Positions 47,551-56,482 of a stretch of 64,000 nt of DNA are shown here, in pieces. A program made the translations under genes and the position numbers. The stretch covers positions 724,652-788,651 of the forward strand of contig NZ_OGVD01000003.1 of the NCBI RefSeq assembly GCF_900258045.1, read 5' to 3'. The DNA comes from Sphingorhabdus sp. EL138 (GTDB lineage: Bacteria > Pseudomonadota > Alphaproteobacteria > Sphingomonadales > Sphingomonadaceae). The first letter of the stretch is position 1, and every line of letters begins with the position of its first letter. Under the pieces are notes generated by a model. The model was not told the origin of the DNA, ran no database searches, and was given only the letters and a program-made list of their open reading frames with translations.

Positions 47551-48347
47551 GGCGGTTGCTAAATCGCGTTCATTGGCCGCTATGGGTGGTTCTGGTCCTG
47601 ATCGCTCTGGCGTTGATTCTGCCGCTCGTATTGCCGTGGACCTATGATCAGATTGACTGGGAGGCCGTGCGTGCGCCTGCTTTCAGCGGATCGCATATAT
47701 TTGGCACAGATGAGATAGGCCGCGATCGGCTCGCGCGCCTTGCTGCCGGGACGCAGGTCACGCTGATGGTTGCGATAGCGGCCGCTCTGGTGTCTCTGGT
47801 CGTCGGCATCGCCTGGGGCGCAACTGCGGGTTGGGTCGGCGGTAAAGTGGATGAAGCGATGATGCGTTTTGTCGATGCGCTCTATGCGTTGCCTTTCATG
47901 TTCATCGTTATCCTGCTGATGGTGATTTTCGGCCGCTCGATTTTGCTGGTCTTTATTGGTATTGGACTGGTTGAGTGGCTAACCATGGCGCGTGTGGTGC
48001 GCGGACAGGTGATGACGCTAAAACAGAGGCCTTTCATATTGGCTGCTGAAGCCGCCGGAACGCCGCCACGTACCATTATCCTGAAACATGTCTTGCCCAA
48101 TATCGCCGGCGTTGCGCTGGCCTATTTGATGCTTACCGTACCGCAGGTAGTCATGGTCGAGAGCTTCCTTTCATTCCTTGGTTTGGGTGTGCAGGAGCCG
48201 CTGACATCGCTGGGCATATTGGTCAAGGAAGGCGCCGATGACATGGATATGACACCCTTGGGTTTGCTGTTACCCGGCGGACTTTTGGTTATCATTCTGG
48301 TTTGTCTGACAATTGAGGGCGAACGGTTGCGAGACACCTTCTCATGA
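47547..48347 (+). CDS. Peptide-type ABC transporter permease (OppC/DppC family)
   Basis: A 266-residue partner permease with six spans. Family parts: SHIFGTDEIGRDRLARLAAGTQ after the first span, and the docking loop QRPFILAAEAAGTPPRTIILKHVLPN. It starts in an ATGA overlap with the OppB-like gene and ends in another with the ATPase gene, so the three are made together. It lacks the long N-terminal extension of some YejE proteins. Confidence 0.88.
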   Translation: MRRLLNRVHWPLWVVLVLIALALILPLVLPWTYDQIDWEAVRAPAFSGSHIFGTDEIGRDRLARLAAGTQVTLMVAIAAALVSLVVGIAWGATAGWVGGKVDEAMMRFVDALYALPFMFIVILLMVIFGRSILLVFIGIGLVEWLTMARVVRGQVMTLKQRPFILAAEAAGTPPRTIILKHVLPNIAGVALAYLMLTVPQVVMVESFLSFLGLGVQEPLTSLGILVKEGADDMDMTPLGLLLPGGLLVIILVCLTIEGERLRDTFS

Positions 48348-49891
48348 GCCTTTATGAGATACGCGACATGGCCATTCAAATTGATGGCAAGCAGTTGGTA
48401 GAAGGCGTCAATATCTCGGTCGAAGCTGGTAAATGCACAGCAATTATCGGTGCGTCCGGTTCGGGAAAAAGCCTTTCTTGCCTAACGCCATTTGGTTTGA
48501 CACCGGGTGAAGCGGCCGGGTCCATCAAGCTGGACGGCATCGATTTGTTAAAGGCGAACGCGCATCAAAAACTAAAGGCCCGCAGCTATTTGGCGGGCTT
48601 TGTATTTCAGCAGCCATTGACAGCTTTGACGCCGCATTTGACTATCGGCGCACAGCTTAAGGAAGCGGCAGCCCAAGCTGGGCCATCGGCTTTGTCCAGA
48701 CGCGAATTGGCGCAAAAACTGGAACGGGTAGGCCTGTCACGAGCGGATGAACGGCTGGACCAGTTTCCTCATCGGTTGTCGGGAGGGGAACGTCAGCGTG
48801 TCATGATCGCAGCCGCAATAGCCCATCAGCCCAAGCTGCTTGTCGCTGACGAACCGACCAGTGCGCTTGACGCCAGCCTGCGCGGAGAGATCATGACGCT
48901 GCTCGATGAACTACGCGAAGAGCAGGGGCTTGCGATGTTGCTGGTCAGTCATGACCTTGCCTCGATAGAGAATCATGCTGATCATCTGATTGTTATGGAA
49001 GAGGGCAGGGTGGTGGAAAGTGGTGCGACAGTCGATCTGATCGCCCGTCCGCATGAAGATTATACGAAGCGTCTGATGGCGGCAACGCCACGACTGGATG
49101 AACCGGCGCCTGACCTTCCTGCGACTGGCGATGTACTGGTCGGCACCAAAGATGTGACCGTTACTTTTCCAAAACCGGGCTGGCGACGCGGTCAAATTGA
49201 GGCTGTCGTAGATGCCTCTTTGACCGTGAGAAAGGGCGAAGCACTTGCCGTCGTCGGTGGTTCCGGATCTGGCAAATCCACTTTGGGAAGAGCCATCGCG
49301 GGAATTGGTCCGCTGACGTCGGGGGTGATCAGCTGGCGGGGCGAGCATTTGCCCGAACGTCGCGACCGGAATCTTGCTATGCGGGCACTGATCCAGCCCG
49401 TATTTCAGGACCCGGTGGCGAGTCTGGATCCGCAATGGAAACTGCGTGATATCATCTCAGAACCACTGAAAAACCTGCGACCGGATATCAACCGCCAAAC
49501 TCGTGAAGAGATGGTGTTCAAAGCGCTCTGTGATGTAGAATTGGGCGAAGAGTATCTTGATCGTACACCGGCAAGCCTTTCCGGCGGTCAGGCACAACGT
49601 GTGGCTATAGCCCGGGCGATAATAGCCGGCCCCGAACTACTGGTTCTCGATGAAGCAACCTCTGCTCTTGATCCGCTGGTCGGGTCATCCATCTTGCAAC
49701 TGCTTGCCGAACTGCAGCGGAACAAGGAAATCAGTCTCATTCTGATCACGCATGATATCGCCTCTGCGCGGAGAATTTGCCATCGGATTGCGGTGCTTGA
49801 CGAGGGGCATATTGTCGAGATGGGAGAGATGGAATCTGTAATAGGTAATCCGCAAGCTGTGGCTACCCAGAAACTAGTAGCGGCCAGCTGA
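48344..49891 (+). CDS. Peptide-type ABC transporter ATPase, two NBDs fused (DppD-DppF/YejF-like)
   Basis: A 515-residue fusion of two nucleotide-binding domains. Domain 1 (about 1-250): Walker A GASGSGKS, signature LSGGERQR, Walker B LLVADEPTSALD. Domain 2 (about 265-515): Walker A GGSGSGKST, signature LSGGQAQR, Walker B LVLDEATSALD. Both look active. The fused form is common in YejF-like systems. It closes the operon; a bidirectional hairpin follows 20 bases after the stop. Confidence 0.9.
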   Translation: MSLYEIRDMAIQIDGKQLVEGVNISVEAGKCTAIIGASGSGKSLSCLTPFGLTPGEAAGSIKLDGIDLLKANAHQKLKARSYLAGFVFQQPLTALTPHLTIGAQLKEAAAQAGPSALSRRELAQKLERVGLSRADERLDQFPHRLSGGERQRVMIAAAIAHQPKLLVADEPTSALDASLRGEIMTLLDELREEQGLAMLLVSHDLASIENHADHLIVMEEGRVVESGATVDLIARPHEDYTKRLMAATPRLDEPAPDLPATGDVLVGTKDVTVTFPKPGWRRGQIEAVVDASLTVRKGEALAVVGGSGSGKSTLGRAIAGIGPLTSGVISWRGEHLPERRDRNLAMRALIQPVFQDPVASLDPQWKLRDIISEPLKNLRPDINRQTREEMVFKALCDVELGEEYLDRTPASLSGGQAQRVAIARAIIAGPELLVLDEATSALDPLVGSSILQLLAELQRNKEISLILITHDIASARRICHRIAVLDEGHIVEMGEMESVIGNPQAVATQKLVAAS

Positions 49892-49910
49892 ACCATATAG
49901 ACCGAAAAAA

Positions 49911-49936
49911 GGCCGCTCTCCCCCGAGAGCGACCTT
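49911..49936. terminator. Bidirectional terminator between ABC operon and porin
   Basis: GGCCGCTCTC (49911-49920) pairs with GAGAGCGACC (49925-49934) around CCCC with one C-A mismatch. Six A precede and TTT follows, so the hairpin can end transcripts from both convergent genes. Confidence 0.78.
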
Positions 49937-49975
49937 TAATGACGAACCTAAATGTGAATTCAGACCCAATGGGTT

Positions 49976-50752
49976 CTAGAAGGATACGCCCAATGTAAAT
50001 ACAACTGCGCTGTCAGTGAAGTTATTGACTGAAGGCGCGTCTGTATCAGTGTAAGCGACGCTGGCCGTGAGATTCTCGGTAATCGCCCAATCAGCACCAA
50101 GCATCCAATCAACGTAATTGTCATCACCAAGGACGCCAACAGGGTTACCCAATGAACCATCATTGATACCAATATTTGCGTTCAGCGTGATTGGCGTATT
50201 TGGAATGCCGCCAGAAACACCGGTGTAAATGTAAATATTGTCGCTGTTTCCGAGGCTGTCCTGCGACCAAGCGTAAGCAAGACCGGATGTCAGTTCGACA
50301 GGGCCGAGAGTGGTCGAAATCGAAGCATAGGGCTCAAAATAGTCACTTGGACCAGCTGCTCCACCTTCGCCATTCGGATAAACATAGTAGAGCAAACCTA
50401 CATCAAGCGTGAGGCCATCTGTGACATCACCGGACCAACCACCATAGAGATCAAGCTCGGTGTGGCCAAAGGTCGCGCTATCTTCGATAGAAGAAGCCCA
50501 GGTGCCGATGTAGAAGCCACTTTCATGAGCGACATCAATTCCGCCCTGAACAGCGATATCGCCGTCTGAGAAAGACAGGCCGCGGAAGCGGTAATCAGAT
50601 GTGAGAGCGGCATTTCCGGAAATCGTAATTCCGCTACCTTCAACTTCTTGAGCGAGAGCAGGTGATGCTGCGGTTGCTAGTAAAATAGCCGAAAGACCAA
50701 TGATCCCCGATTTAGTTTTTTTGCCAAATTTGGCTTTTGTGGACGTGCGCAT
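49976..50752 (-). CDS. TorF-family outer-membrane porin
   Basis: A 258-residue outer-membrane beta-barrel with a signal peptide ending Ala-Leu-Ala-Gln near residue 35. It has the TorF hallmark after the signal: SGNAALTSDYRFRGLSFSDG, alternating strands and a final Phe (LGVSF), the barrel-assembly signal. ATG 50752 is preferred, with AAAGGG upstream; an in-frame start 96 bases earlier only adds a non-signal lead. TorF porins are abundant in Sphingomonadales and other marine or aquatic alphaproteobacteria; their substrate is uncertain. Confidence 0.87.
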   Translation of the reverse strand: MRTSTKAKFGKKTKSGIIGLSAILLATAASPALAQEVEGSGITISGNAALTSDYRFRGLSFSDGDIAVQGGIDVAHESGFYIGTWASSIEDSATFGHTELDLYGGWSGDVTDGLTLDVGLLYYVYPNGEGGAAGPSDYFEPYASISTTLGPVELTSGLAYAWSQDSLGNSDNIYIYTGVSGGIPNTPITLNANIGINDGSLGNPVGVLGDDNYVDWMLGADWAITENLTASVAYTDTDAPSVNNFTDSAVVFTLGVSF

Positions 50753-50905
50753 GAAAATCCCTTTCTGGTTGATGCGTATCGCCCCTCCTGGAATTTGTCC
50801 CGGTTGTCTTTTTATTGCGTCAACAGAGCCAACGACAGACAATCTCAAAACATGCAGGAAAAAGTTGCATCATATTGCTGCGCCGCACAACAAAAAAATG
50901 ACAGC

Positions 50906-50920
50906 AAATATGACATATTT
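50906..50920. promoter_or_regulatory. Palindrome AAATATG-A-CATATTT, candidate operator
   Basis: A perfect seven-base inverted repeat with one central base lies in the divergent spacer, about 153 bases before the porin start and 70 before the gene at 50990. Length and symmetry suit a dimeric regulator. Which regulator and which gene are unknown. Confidence 0.4.
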
Positions 50921-50973
50921 TGATAGTGTTGCAAATCAGCACCATGTGACTGATTGGCCGCAAACCGCTCTGT

Positions 50974-50988
50974 TTAGGGCTTGTTAAC
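50974..50988 (+). promoter_or_regulatory. CtrA-like box at the start of the gene at 50990
   Basis: TTAG-N6-TTAAC (50974-50988) has the same half sites and the same six-base spacing as the second box before sciP. It ends two bases before the ATG at 50990, so either the real start is further inside (51011) or binding would repress. Confidence 0.45.
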
Positions 50989-50989
50989 T

Positions 50990-51379
50990 ATGGCAACCTA
51001 TCTGAAAGCTATGTCGAAAATTGATTCTATAGAGAAGGCGGATAATAGTAGCAGCGGCTTTGTCGGCAGCTTTGAACGCCTGCAGGCTGTCGAATCGGTT
51101 GTCGGACTTGTAGCGCATATGACGAATGCGTCGGATTCTCACGCATTGGTGTTGTCTGACCTCGCGGCGATGGAATCAGCCTACAAACATAGCTTGCCGA
51201 TGACCCAGAAATGTTTTGATCGTGGATGCGATGATTTGGCCGTTATGGCGCAATCAGGAGCCAAGGCTTTGTTGCATTTGAATTCAACGGGGCGAGGCCG
51301 GGTCGATATTGCTGCCCAGAGGTTGATGCAGGAAATCCAAATGTCCGGACGCCGGACCCTGGACCTGCTTCAAAAATAG
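50990..51379 (+). CDS. Unknown small helical protein
   Basis: A 129-residue soluble, mainly helical protein (two Cys at the FDRGCDD and KCF segment). No signal peptide, membrane span or known motif is seen. No ribosome site stands before ATG 50990; ATG 51011 is also in frame and would lie 23 bases beyond the CtrA-like box. The box hints at a cell-cycle, flagellar or surface role, but the sequence itself gives no function. It converges on the mscS gene with five bases between stops. Confidence 0.55.
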   Translation: MATYLKAMSKIDSIEKADNSSSGFVGSFERLQAVESVVGLVAHMTNASDSHALVLSDLAAMESAYKHSLPMTQKCFDRGCDDLAVMAQSGAKALLHLNSTGRGRVDIAAQRLMQEIQMSGRRTLDLLQK

Positions 51380-51384
51380 GTCGG

Positions 51385-52680
51385 CTATTTGGCCGAGATT
51401 TGGACGGCTCCCGTCTCTGGCAGCGATCTGATGTGCACATCGCGCTGCGGGAACGGAATTTCTACGTCATTTTCCTTGAATAGATCCCAGACCCTTTTGA
51501 GCACGGCTGCCTTGAAATTGCCGACACCTGATTCCGGATCTTTTATCCAGCACCTTATTTCAAAGTTCACACTATTGTCGCCAAATTCGAGCATCCAGAC
51601 CACCGGTTTTGGATGATTGAGAACACGCGGCACATCGACGCAGGCCTGCTTCATCAGCTCGATGACCTGATCCATATCGCTGTCGTAAGAAACCCCTACA
51701 GGAATGCTGATTCGGACATTCTTGTTGGAATAGGACCAGTTCTCTACCTCCTGCGTCATTAGATTTTCATTGGGAATCAGATGCTCTTTGCCTTCCCGGG
51801 TGAGGACAGACACCGCGCGGACACCGATTTTGTTGACCCAGCCAAAACTGTCACCAACGGCGATCACGTCACCGGGCTTGATTGATCGGTCCATCAACAG
51901 GATGATCCCGGCAATCAAGTTGCCGATCGTCTTCTGCATCCCGAAACCGATGGCCAGACCAAATGCACCTGAAAAGACCGCCAGTGCGGTGAGATCGATG
52001 CCCAAAACGTCAAGGCCCAGCATGAAAGCAGCGGCCAGTATGGCGACGGTTGCCAGCTTCTGGCCAAGCACTTTTTGCGCTCCATCGAGATCGCTATTGC
52101 CGATGACATGGCTGACAAGCTTCATCAATACACGGGCGACGGCGAGCAGAATGACTGCTGTCATGATGGTCGTGACAACGGCTAGCAGGGATATGCGGTT
52201 GGTTCCCACATCAATACCAACTCGCTCCAACGCGATGGTGATGCGGTCGATATTCCCCACAAGGCCCAGGGCGGCCGAGACAAAGACCGTGAGGCCCATG
52301 GCGGTGCCGAGCCAGTCCGGCATCCGGACCCCGCGGATCAGGTCATTTGTGAAGAGCCCCATGGTAATTGCAATGGTCAGAGCAAAGATAACCTGCGGGA
52401 TAAGCTGCCATTGCCAGATCGCAAGAAAGAAGCCGCATAATATGAAGGTCGTCGCTCGCCGCGTCATGTCGCGGATGCGCCTCCCGGCCAGGTCGCTTTC
52501 ATAGCCTGCCCGTGTTTCCCAGATATGCCGTAACTTGGGACCTATATATTTACTTAGGAACCAGCCGCAAACCAGCGCGAATACCACCAGGCCAGCAGCG
52601 ATGCCGCTTTCTATATATTGGACATTGCGCGGCGTATCTGGCGCGAGGGATTCAAGATAACGGACGATTTCTTGCATCAT
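51385..52680 (-). CDS. MscS-family mechanosensitive ion channel
   Basis: A 431-residue channel with five or so membrane spans. The pore-lining helix and beta domain junction is clear: SGAFGLAIGFGMQKTIGNLI followed by LLMDRSIKPGDVIAVGDSFGWVNKIG. It opens under membrane tension to release solutes in osmotic downshock. The N-terminal part is longer than in E. coli MscS. Its ATG overlaps the metC stop by four bases on the same strand, so it is coupled to metC. Confidence 0.9.
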   Translation of the reverse strand: MMQEIVRYLESLAPDTPRNVQYIESGIAAGLVVFALVCGWFLSKYIGPKLRHIWETRAGYESDLAGRRIRDMTRRATTFILCGFFLAIWQWQLIPQVIFALTIAITMGLFTNDLIRGVRMPDWLGTAMGLTVFVSAALGLVGNIDRITIALERVGIDVGTNRISLLAVVTTIMTAVILLAVARVLMKLVSHVIGNSDLDGAQKVLGQKLATVAILAAAFMLGLDVLGIDLTALAVFSGAFGLAIGFGMQKTIGNLIAGIILLMDRSIKPGDVIAVGDSFGWVNKIGVRAVSVLTREGKEHLIPNENLMTQEVENWSYSNKNVRISIPVGVSYDSDMDQVIELMKQACVDVPRVLNHPKPVVWMLEFGDNSVNFEIRCWIKDPESGVGNFKAAVLKRVWDLFKENDVEIPFPQRDVHIRSLPETGAVQISAK

Positions 52681-53885
52681 AAGGCATTGTTATAGTGTTC
52701 AAAGGCTTTGGCAAGATCGGCGATTAAATCATCGGGATCTTCGAGACCGATATGGAGGCGCACCAATGCACCTTTCATCGTCCAATCGGTCGCGGTACGG
52801 TATTTTCCGGGATCAACCGGCAGAGCCAGACTTTCAAAGCCACCCCAACTGTAACCAATGCCAAAGAGAGCCAGCGAGTCTATAAAAACTGCCCTGGACT
52901 TTTCATCGCCGTCGATCAGTTGAAAAGAGAACAACCCCGATGAACCATTGAAGTCACGCTTCCACACTTCATGTCCCGGGCAATCTGGCAGAGCAGGGTG
53001 CAGTACCAGCCCGACTTCGGCCCGCTTTTTCAGCCAATGAGCGATGGTTAGTGCCGATTGCTCGTGCTGTTTCAGCCTGACTTCCAAAGTCCTCAATCCC
53101 CGGGCAGCCAGATAGGCATCATCCGGAGAAACAACTTGACCCAATCGTTGCGCAGTGCGCCGAAGTCGCGTCCAATATTTGTCATGAGTTGTCGCAGCCC
53201 CCATCATGACATCGCTATGACCGACGATATACTTTGTGGCAGCCACAATGGATATATCAACACCTTTACTCAAAGCCGGAAAAAAGCGGGACGTTGCCCA
53301 TGTATTGTCCAACAGGCTTGTAATGCCAGCTTCTTTTGCTGCCGAGCAGATGGCCGGCACGTCCTGTACTTCAAAAGTCAGACTGCCTGGACTTTCAAGC
53401 AATATCGCTTTTGTCTTGTCAGTGAAAAGGCTGCCAATGTCAGCACCAATCAGCGGATCATAATAGCGCGCGGTTATACCCATACGTTTGAGGAAGGCAT
53501 CGGCATAGCTGCGGCTTGGATCATAGCTGCTGTCTGTGAGCAGCACCTCGTCTCCGGGCTTGAGTACTGCCAACATCGCGCAGGCAATGGCTGCGACACC
53601 GGAAGGATAGAGCATGGTACCGGCGGCACCGGGCTCCATTTCGGTGAGTGCATCGGCCAGAGACCATTGTGTAGGGGAACCGCGCCGACCGTAGAAAAAC
53701 TGACCGTCAGCGTTAGATGAGAGGCCTGCTCTTAAATCGGCAACATTGTCATAGAGATGCGTGCTGGCGCGCCAGACAGGCGGATTGACCACCGCCCCGG
53801 TCCATGCCTTGCGCCTGCCGCTGGTAACTGCCTGTGTTGCAGGCTTTTTCGAATTTTGTGAGCTATCGGTCAATTGCTGTTCCAA
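52677..53885 (-). CDS. metC: Cystathionine beta-lyase
   Basis: A 402-residue PLP enzyme of the Cys/Met metabolism family. The PLP Lys lies in SIVAATKYIVGHSDVMMG; upstream are YPSGVAAIACAMLAVL and DSSYDPSR, and SWGGFESLA near residue 340, which favours cystathionine beta-lyase over gamma-synthase. It yields homocysteine for methionine. The start is TTG at 53885 with GGAGG only three bases away, or the in-frame TTG at 53873; no ATG is available. It lies 15 bases after the sulfurtransferase gene. Confidence 0.88.
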   Translation of the reverse strand: MEQQLTDSSQNSKKPATQAVTSGRRKAWTGAVVNPPVWRASTHLYDNVADLRAGLSSNADGQFFYGRRGSPTQWSLADALTEMEPGAAGTMLYPSGVAAIACAMLAVLKPGDEVLLTDSSYDPSRSYADAFLKRMGITARYYDPLIGADIGSLFTDKTKAILLESPGSLTFEVQDVPAICSAAKEAGITSLLDNTWATSRFFPALSKGVDISIVAATKYIVGHSDVMMGAATTHDKYWTRLRRTAQRLGQVVSPDDAYLAARGLRTLEVRLKQHEQSALTIAHWLKKRAEVGLVLHPALPDCPGHEVWKRDFNGSSGLFSFQLIDGDEKSRAVFIDSLALFGIGYSWGGFESLALPVDPGKYRTATDWTMKGALVRLHIGLEDPDDLIADLAKAFEHYNNAL

Positions 53886-53900
53886 TAGCCTCCAAAAACA

Positions 53901-54737
53901 TCAGGCGGTTGCTTTGGGCGTATCCGCATCAGCACCCCATTCGGCCCAACTGCCATCGTAGAGTGCGACTTTTTCGCCGCCCGCCACCGCAGCAGCAAAG
54001 GATACCACCGCGGCTGTCATCCCGGAACCACAGGTCGTAACGACCGGCTTGGCAAGATCAACGCCTGCTCCGTCAAAAAGAGCTTTCATTTCATCGGCGC
54101 TTTTCCAGGTACCATCGGCATTGAAAAATTCGCTATGTGGAATGTTGACGGAACCCGGAATGTTGCCGGAAACAATGCCGGGACGTGGATCTTCTTCTGC
54201 ACCAGAGAAACGCGCCGCGGGGCGAGCGTCGATAACCTGTTCACCCTTGCTGTGCAGATTTGCCAGCATGTCGGCTTTGGTGCGGATGTCCTTGTCGTCT
54301 TTCCAGACCGTGAAATGACGGTGGCGCAACGCCTCCTTACCGGTTTCAAGCGGACGGCCTTCGGATTTCCATTTGGCAATGCCGCCGTCCAATATGGCGA
54401 CTTCATGGGCTCCAAATATGGTCAGCATCCACCATGCACGAGCAGCGCTTTTCAGAGGACTGTCATCATAAAGAACGATGCGACTACCATCACCAAGACC
54501 AAGTGATTGCATGCGGCTGGCAAATTTTTCCGGCGGCGGCAACATGTTTTCGACAGGGTTACTGGTATCTGTAAGTTCGCTGAGGTCCATGAAAACAGCG
54601 CCTGGAATATGGCCGGCTTCATATTCAGCAGCAGGATCGCGCCCCGCATCGGGCATGAATTTGGTGGCATCAACAATGCGCAAATCCGATGCGCCCAGTT
54701 CATTTGCAAGCCAGTCTGTTGTTACCAGCAATTCCAT
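53901..54737 (-). CDS. sseA: 3-mercaptopyruvate sulfurtransferase
   Basis: A 278-residue two-domain rhodanese. The active Cys236 is in TTCGSGMTA, the CG[ST]G[MV]T loop of mercaptopyruvate sulfurtransferases (thiosulfate rhodaneses have a different loop). The N-terminal inactive rhodanese domain has AGHIPGAVFMDL. It moves sulfur from 3-mercaptopyruvate to thiols or cyanide. ATG 54737 has AAGGAG upstream; an in-frame start 54 bases earlier is rejected. It leads an sseA-metC-mscS operon. Confidence 0.92.
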   Translation of the reverse strand: MELLVTTDWLANELGASDLRIVDATKFMPDAGRDPAAEYEAGHIPGAVFMDLSELTDTSNPVENMLPPPEKFASRMQSLGLGDGSRIVLYDDSPLKSAARAWWMLTIFGAHEVAILDGGIAKWKSEGRPLETGKEALRHRHFTVWKDDKDIRTKADMLANLHSKGEQVIDARPAARFSGAEEDPRPGIVSGNIPGSVNIPHSEFFNADGTWKSADEMKALFDGAGVDLAKPVVTTCGSGMTAAVVSFAAAVAGGEKVALYDGSWAEWGADADTPKATA

Positions 54738-54880
54738 TTTATGCTCCTTATGCAAGCGGAGGATCAAATTGCCTCTGCTTCGAAATATCAACGTTTATCG
54801 ATTCGTGTTCAAGCCGTCGAGGCTATAACGCATTGAAGATGGAATCCACAGCTTATGTGGCTTTTCGGCAAATGATTGAT

Positions 54881-56410
54881 TTATAACTGTTCCAGAAACT
54901 TTTTGGCACTGCCGCGAAGCTGTTTCCGGGCATCGGCGTCCATCTTGTTCCACGTGCGATAAGGCATAGCCAAACGGTTATTATCCTTCAGCTTGTTCTC
55001 GTTGCGGGCGAGAAAATCCCAGTAGAGCGCATTATAAGGACATGCATCCTCACCAGTGCGCTTTTTTACATCATAGCGACAGGATGCGCAGTGATCGGAC
55101 ATTTTGTTGATATAGTTGCCGGACGAGGCATATGGTTTCGAAGCAATAACCCCGCCGTCGCCAAATTGGCTCATCCCCAATGTGTTGGGCAGTTCCACCC
55201 ATTCGTAAGCATCGGCATAGACTTCCAGATACCACTCATGAACTGCGTGTGGATCAATCCCCGCAATTAATGCGAAATTGCCGGTTATCATCAGCCTCTG
55301 GATGTGATGAGCATAAGCAAGGTCCAAAGTTTGTCCGATCGCTTCTGACAAACACAACATGTTAGTATCGCCGGTATAGTAAAAGTCGGGCAGGGGGCGC
55401 CGGGCCTCTAGGAAATTGCGCTTGGAATAATCGGGTCCCTCGCGCCAATATATGCCGCGAACATATTCGCGCCAGCCGATAATCTGACGGATAAAGCCCT
55501 CAGCCGCATTGAGCGGTACTTTGCCATCCGCATAAAGGTCTGCGACCTCTCGACAGAGTTCAAGCGGAGCCAGTAGGCCGCTGTTGAGATAAGGCGACAG
55601 GATAGAGTGCCAAAGGAACGGTTCACCCGTCAGCATGGCGTCTTGATAATCACCAAATTGAGCCAATGCGTCATCCAGAAATTTTCGTCTTTGGCGCAGC
55701 GCCTCTTCGCGGGTTACGGCAAAATGAAAATGATCGAGTGAGCCGGGATGATGCGCAAATTTTTCAGCAACGAGGTCTAGCACATCTTGTGTGATTTCGT
55801 CGGGTTGAAACCGGATCGGTTGCGGCATCATCAAATCGCTTTGTGCCGGTTTACGATTTTCGGCGTCATAGTTCCATTTTCCGCCTTCCGGTTTACCATT
55901 GTCATCCAGCAAGAGTCCTGTTTTACGGCGCATCTCGCGATAGAAAAACTCCATCCGCAGCTGTTTCTTGCCCTCCGCCCATTCTTCAAATTCCTGATGG
56001 GTGGCGATGAAGCGGTCATCGGGGCAGATGGTAACCGGAACGTCAAACTGGTCCTGCCAGTTTTCTATCATCGCCATCACCCGCCATTCACCCGCCTCCG
56101 TGATACGGATTGACTCTACTGGATGTCGTTCCATTGCCCGGGCCACTTCGCCGGTAAAACTGCCAGTATTTTCGGGATCGTCCAGGGATACATAGTCCAC
56201 TATCCAGCCACGTTCGCGCAGAGCGGCGGCATGGTGACGCATTGCCGAAAAAATATAGGCGATCTTGGCTTTATGATGTTTCACATAGGTGGTCTCAGCA
56301 TCAACTTCCATCATCAACAGAATGGATTGATCAGGGTCTTGATCAGACAATGAGGAGATACCAAAGGACAGTTGGTCACCAAGGATAGGGATCAGAGTTT
56401 TCTTAGACAT
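54881..56410 (-). CDS. FeS-BCP type cryptochrome/photolyase (PhrB-like)
   Basis: A 509-residue deoxyribodipyrimidine photolyase-related protein of the prokaryotic (6-4) class. Four Cys fit the 4Fe-4S cluster: one in NMLCLSEAIG and three in CASCRYDVKKRTGEDACPYN. The FAD-binding helices include RLMITGNFALIAGIDP and NTLGMSQFGDGG. Blue light repairs (6-4) photoproducts in DNA in the Agrobacterium relative PhrB. It is complete and stands alone. Confidence 0.9.
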   Translation of the reverse strand: MSKKTLIPILGDQLSFGISSLSDQDPDQSILLMMEVDAETTYVKHHKAKIAYIFSAMRHHAAALRERGWIVDYVSLDDPENTGSFTGEVARAMERHPVESIRITEAGEWRVMAMIENWQDQFDVPVTICPDDRFIATHQEFEEWAEGKKQLRMEFFYREMRRKTGLLLDDNGKPEGGKWNYDAENRKPAQSDLMMPQPIRFQPDEITQDVLDLVAEKFAHHPGSLDHFHFAVTREEALRQRRKFLDDALAQFGDYQDAMLTGEPFLWHSILSPYLNSGLLAPLELCREVADLYADGKVPLNAAEGFIRQIIGWREYVRGIYWREGPDYSKRNFLEARRPLPDFYYTGDTNMLCLSEAIGQTLDLAYAHHIQRLMITGNFALIAGIDPHAVHEWYLEVYADAYEWVELPNTLGMSQFGDGGVIASKPYASSGNYINKMSDHCASCRYDVKKRTGEDACPYNALYWDFLARNENKLKDNNRLAMPYRTWNKMDADARKQLRGSAKKFLEQL

Positions 56411-56482
56411 GCCGGGTTTTTGGCAGAGTATCGGTTAAAAAGCAGTCTGTGCTTTGGTGCAGAAGTGTGGAACTTCTGCCTA

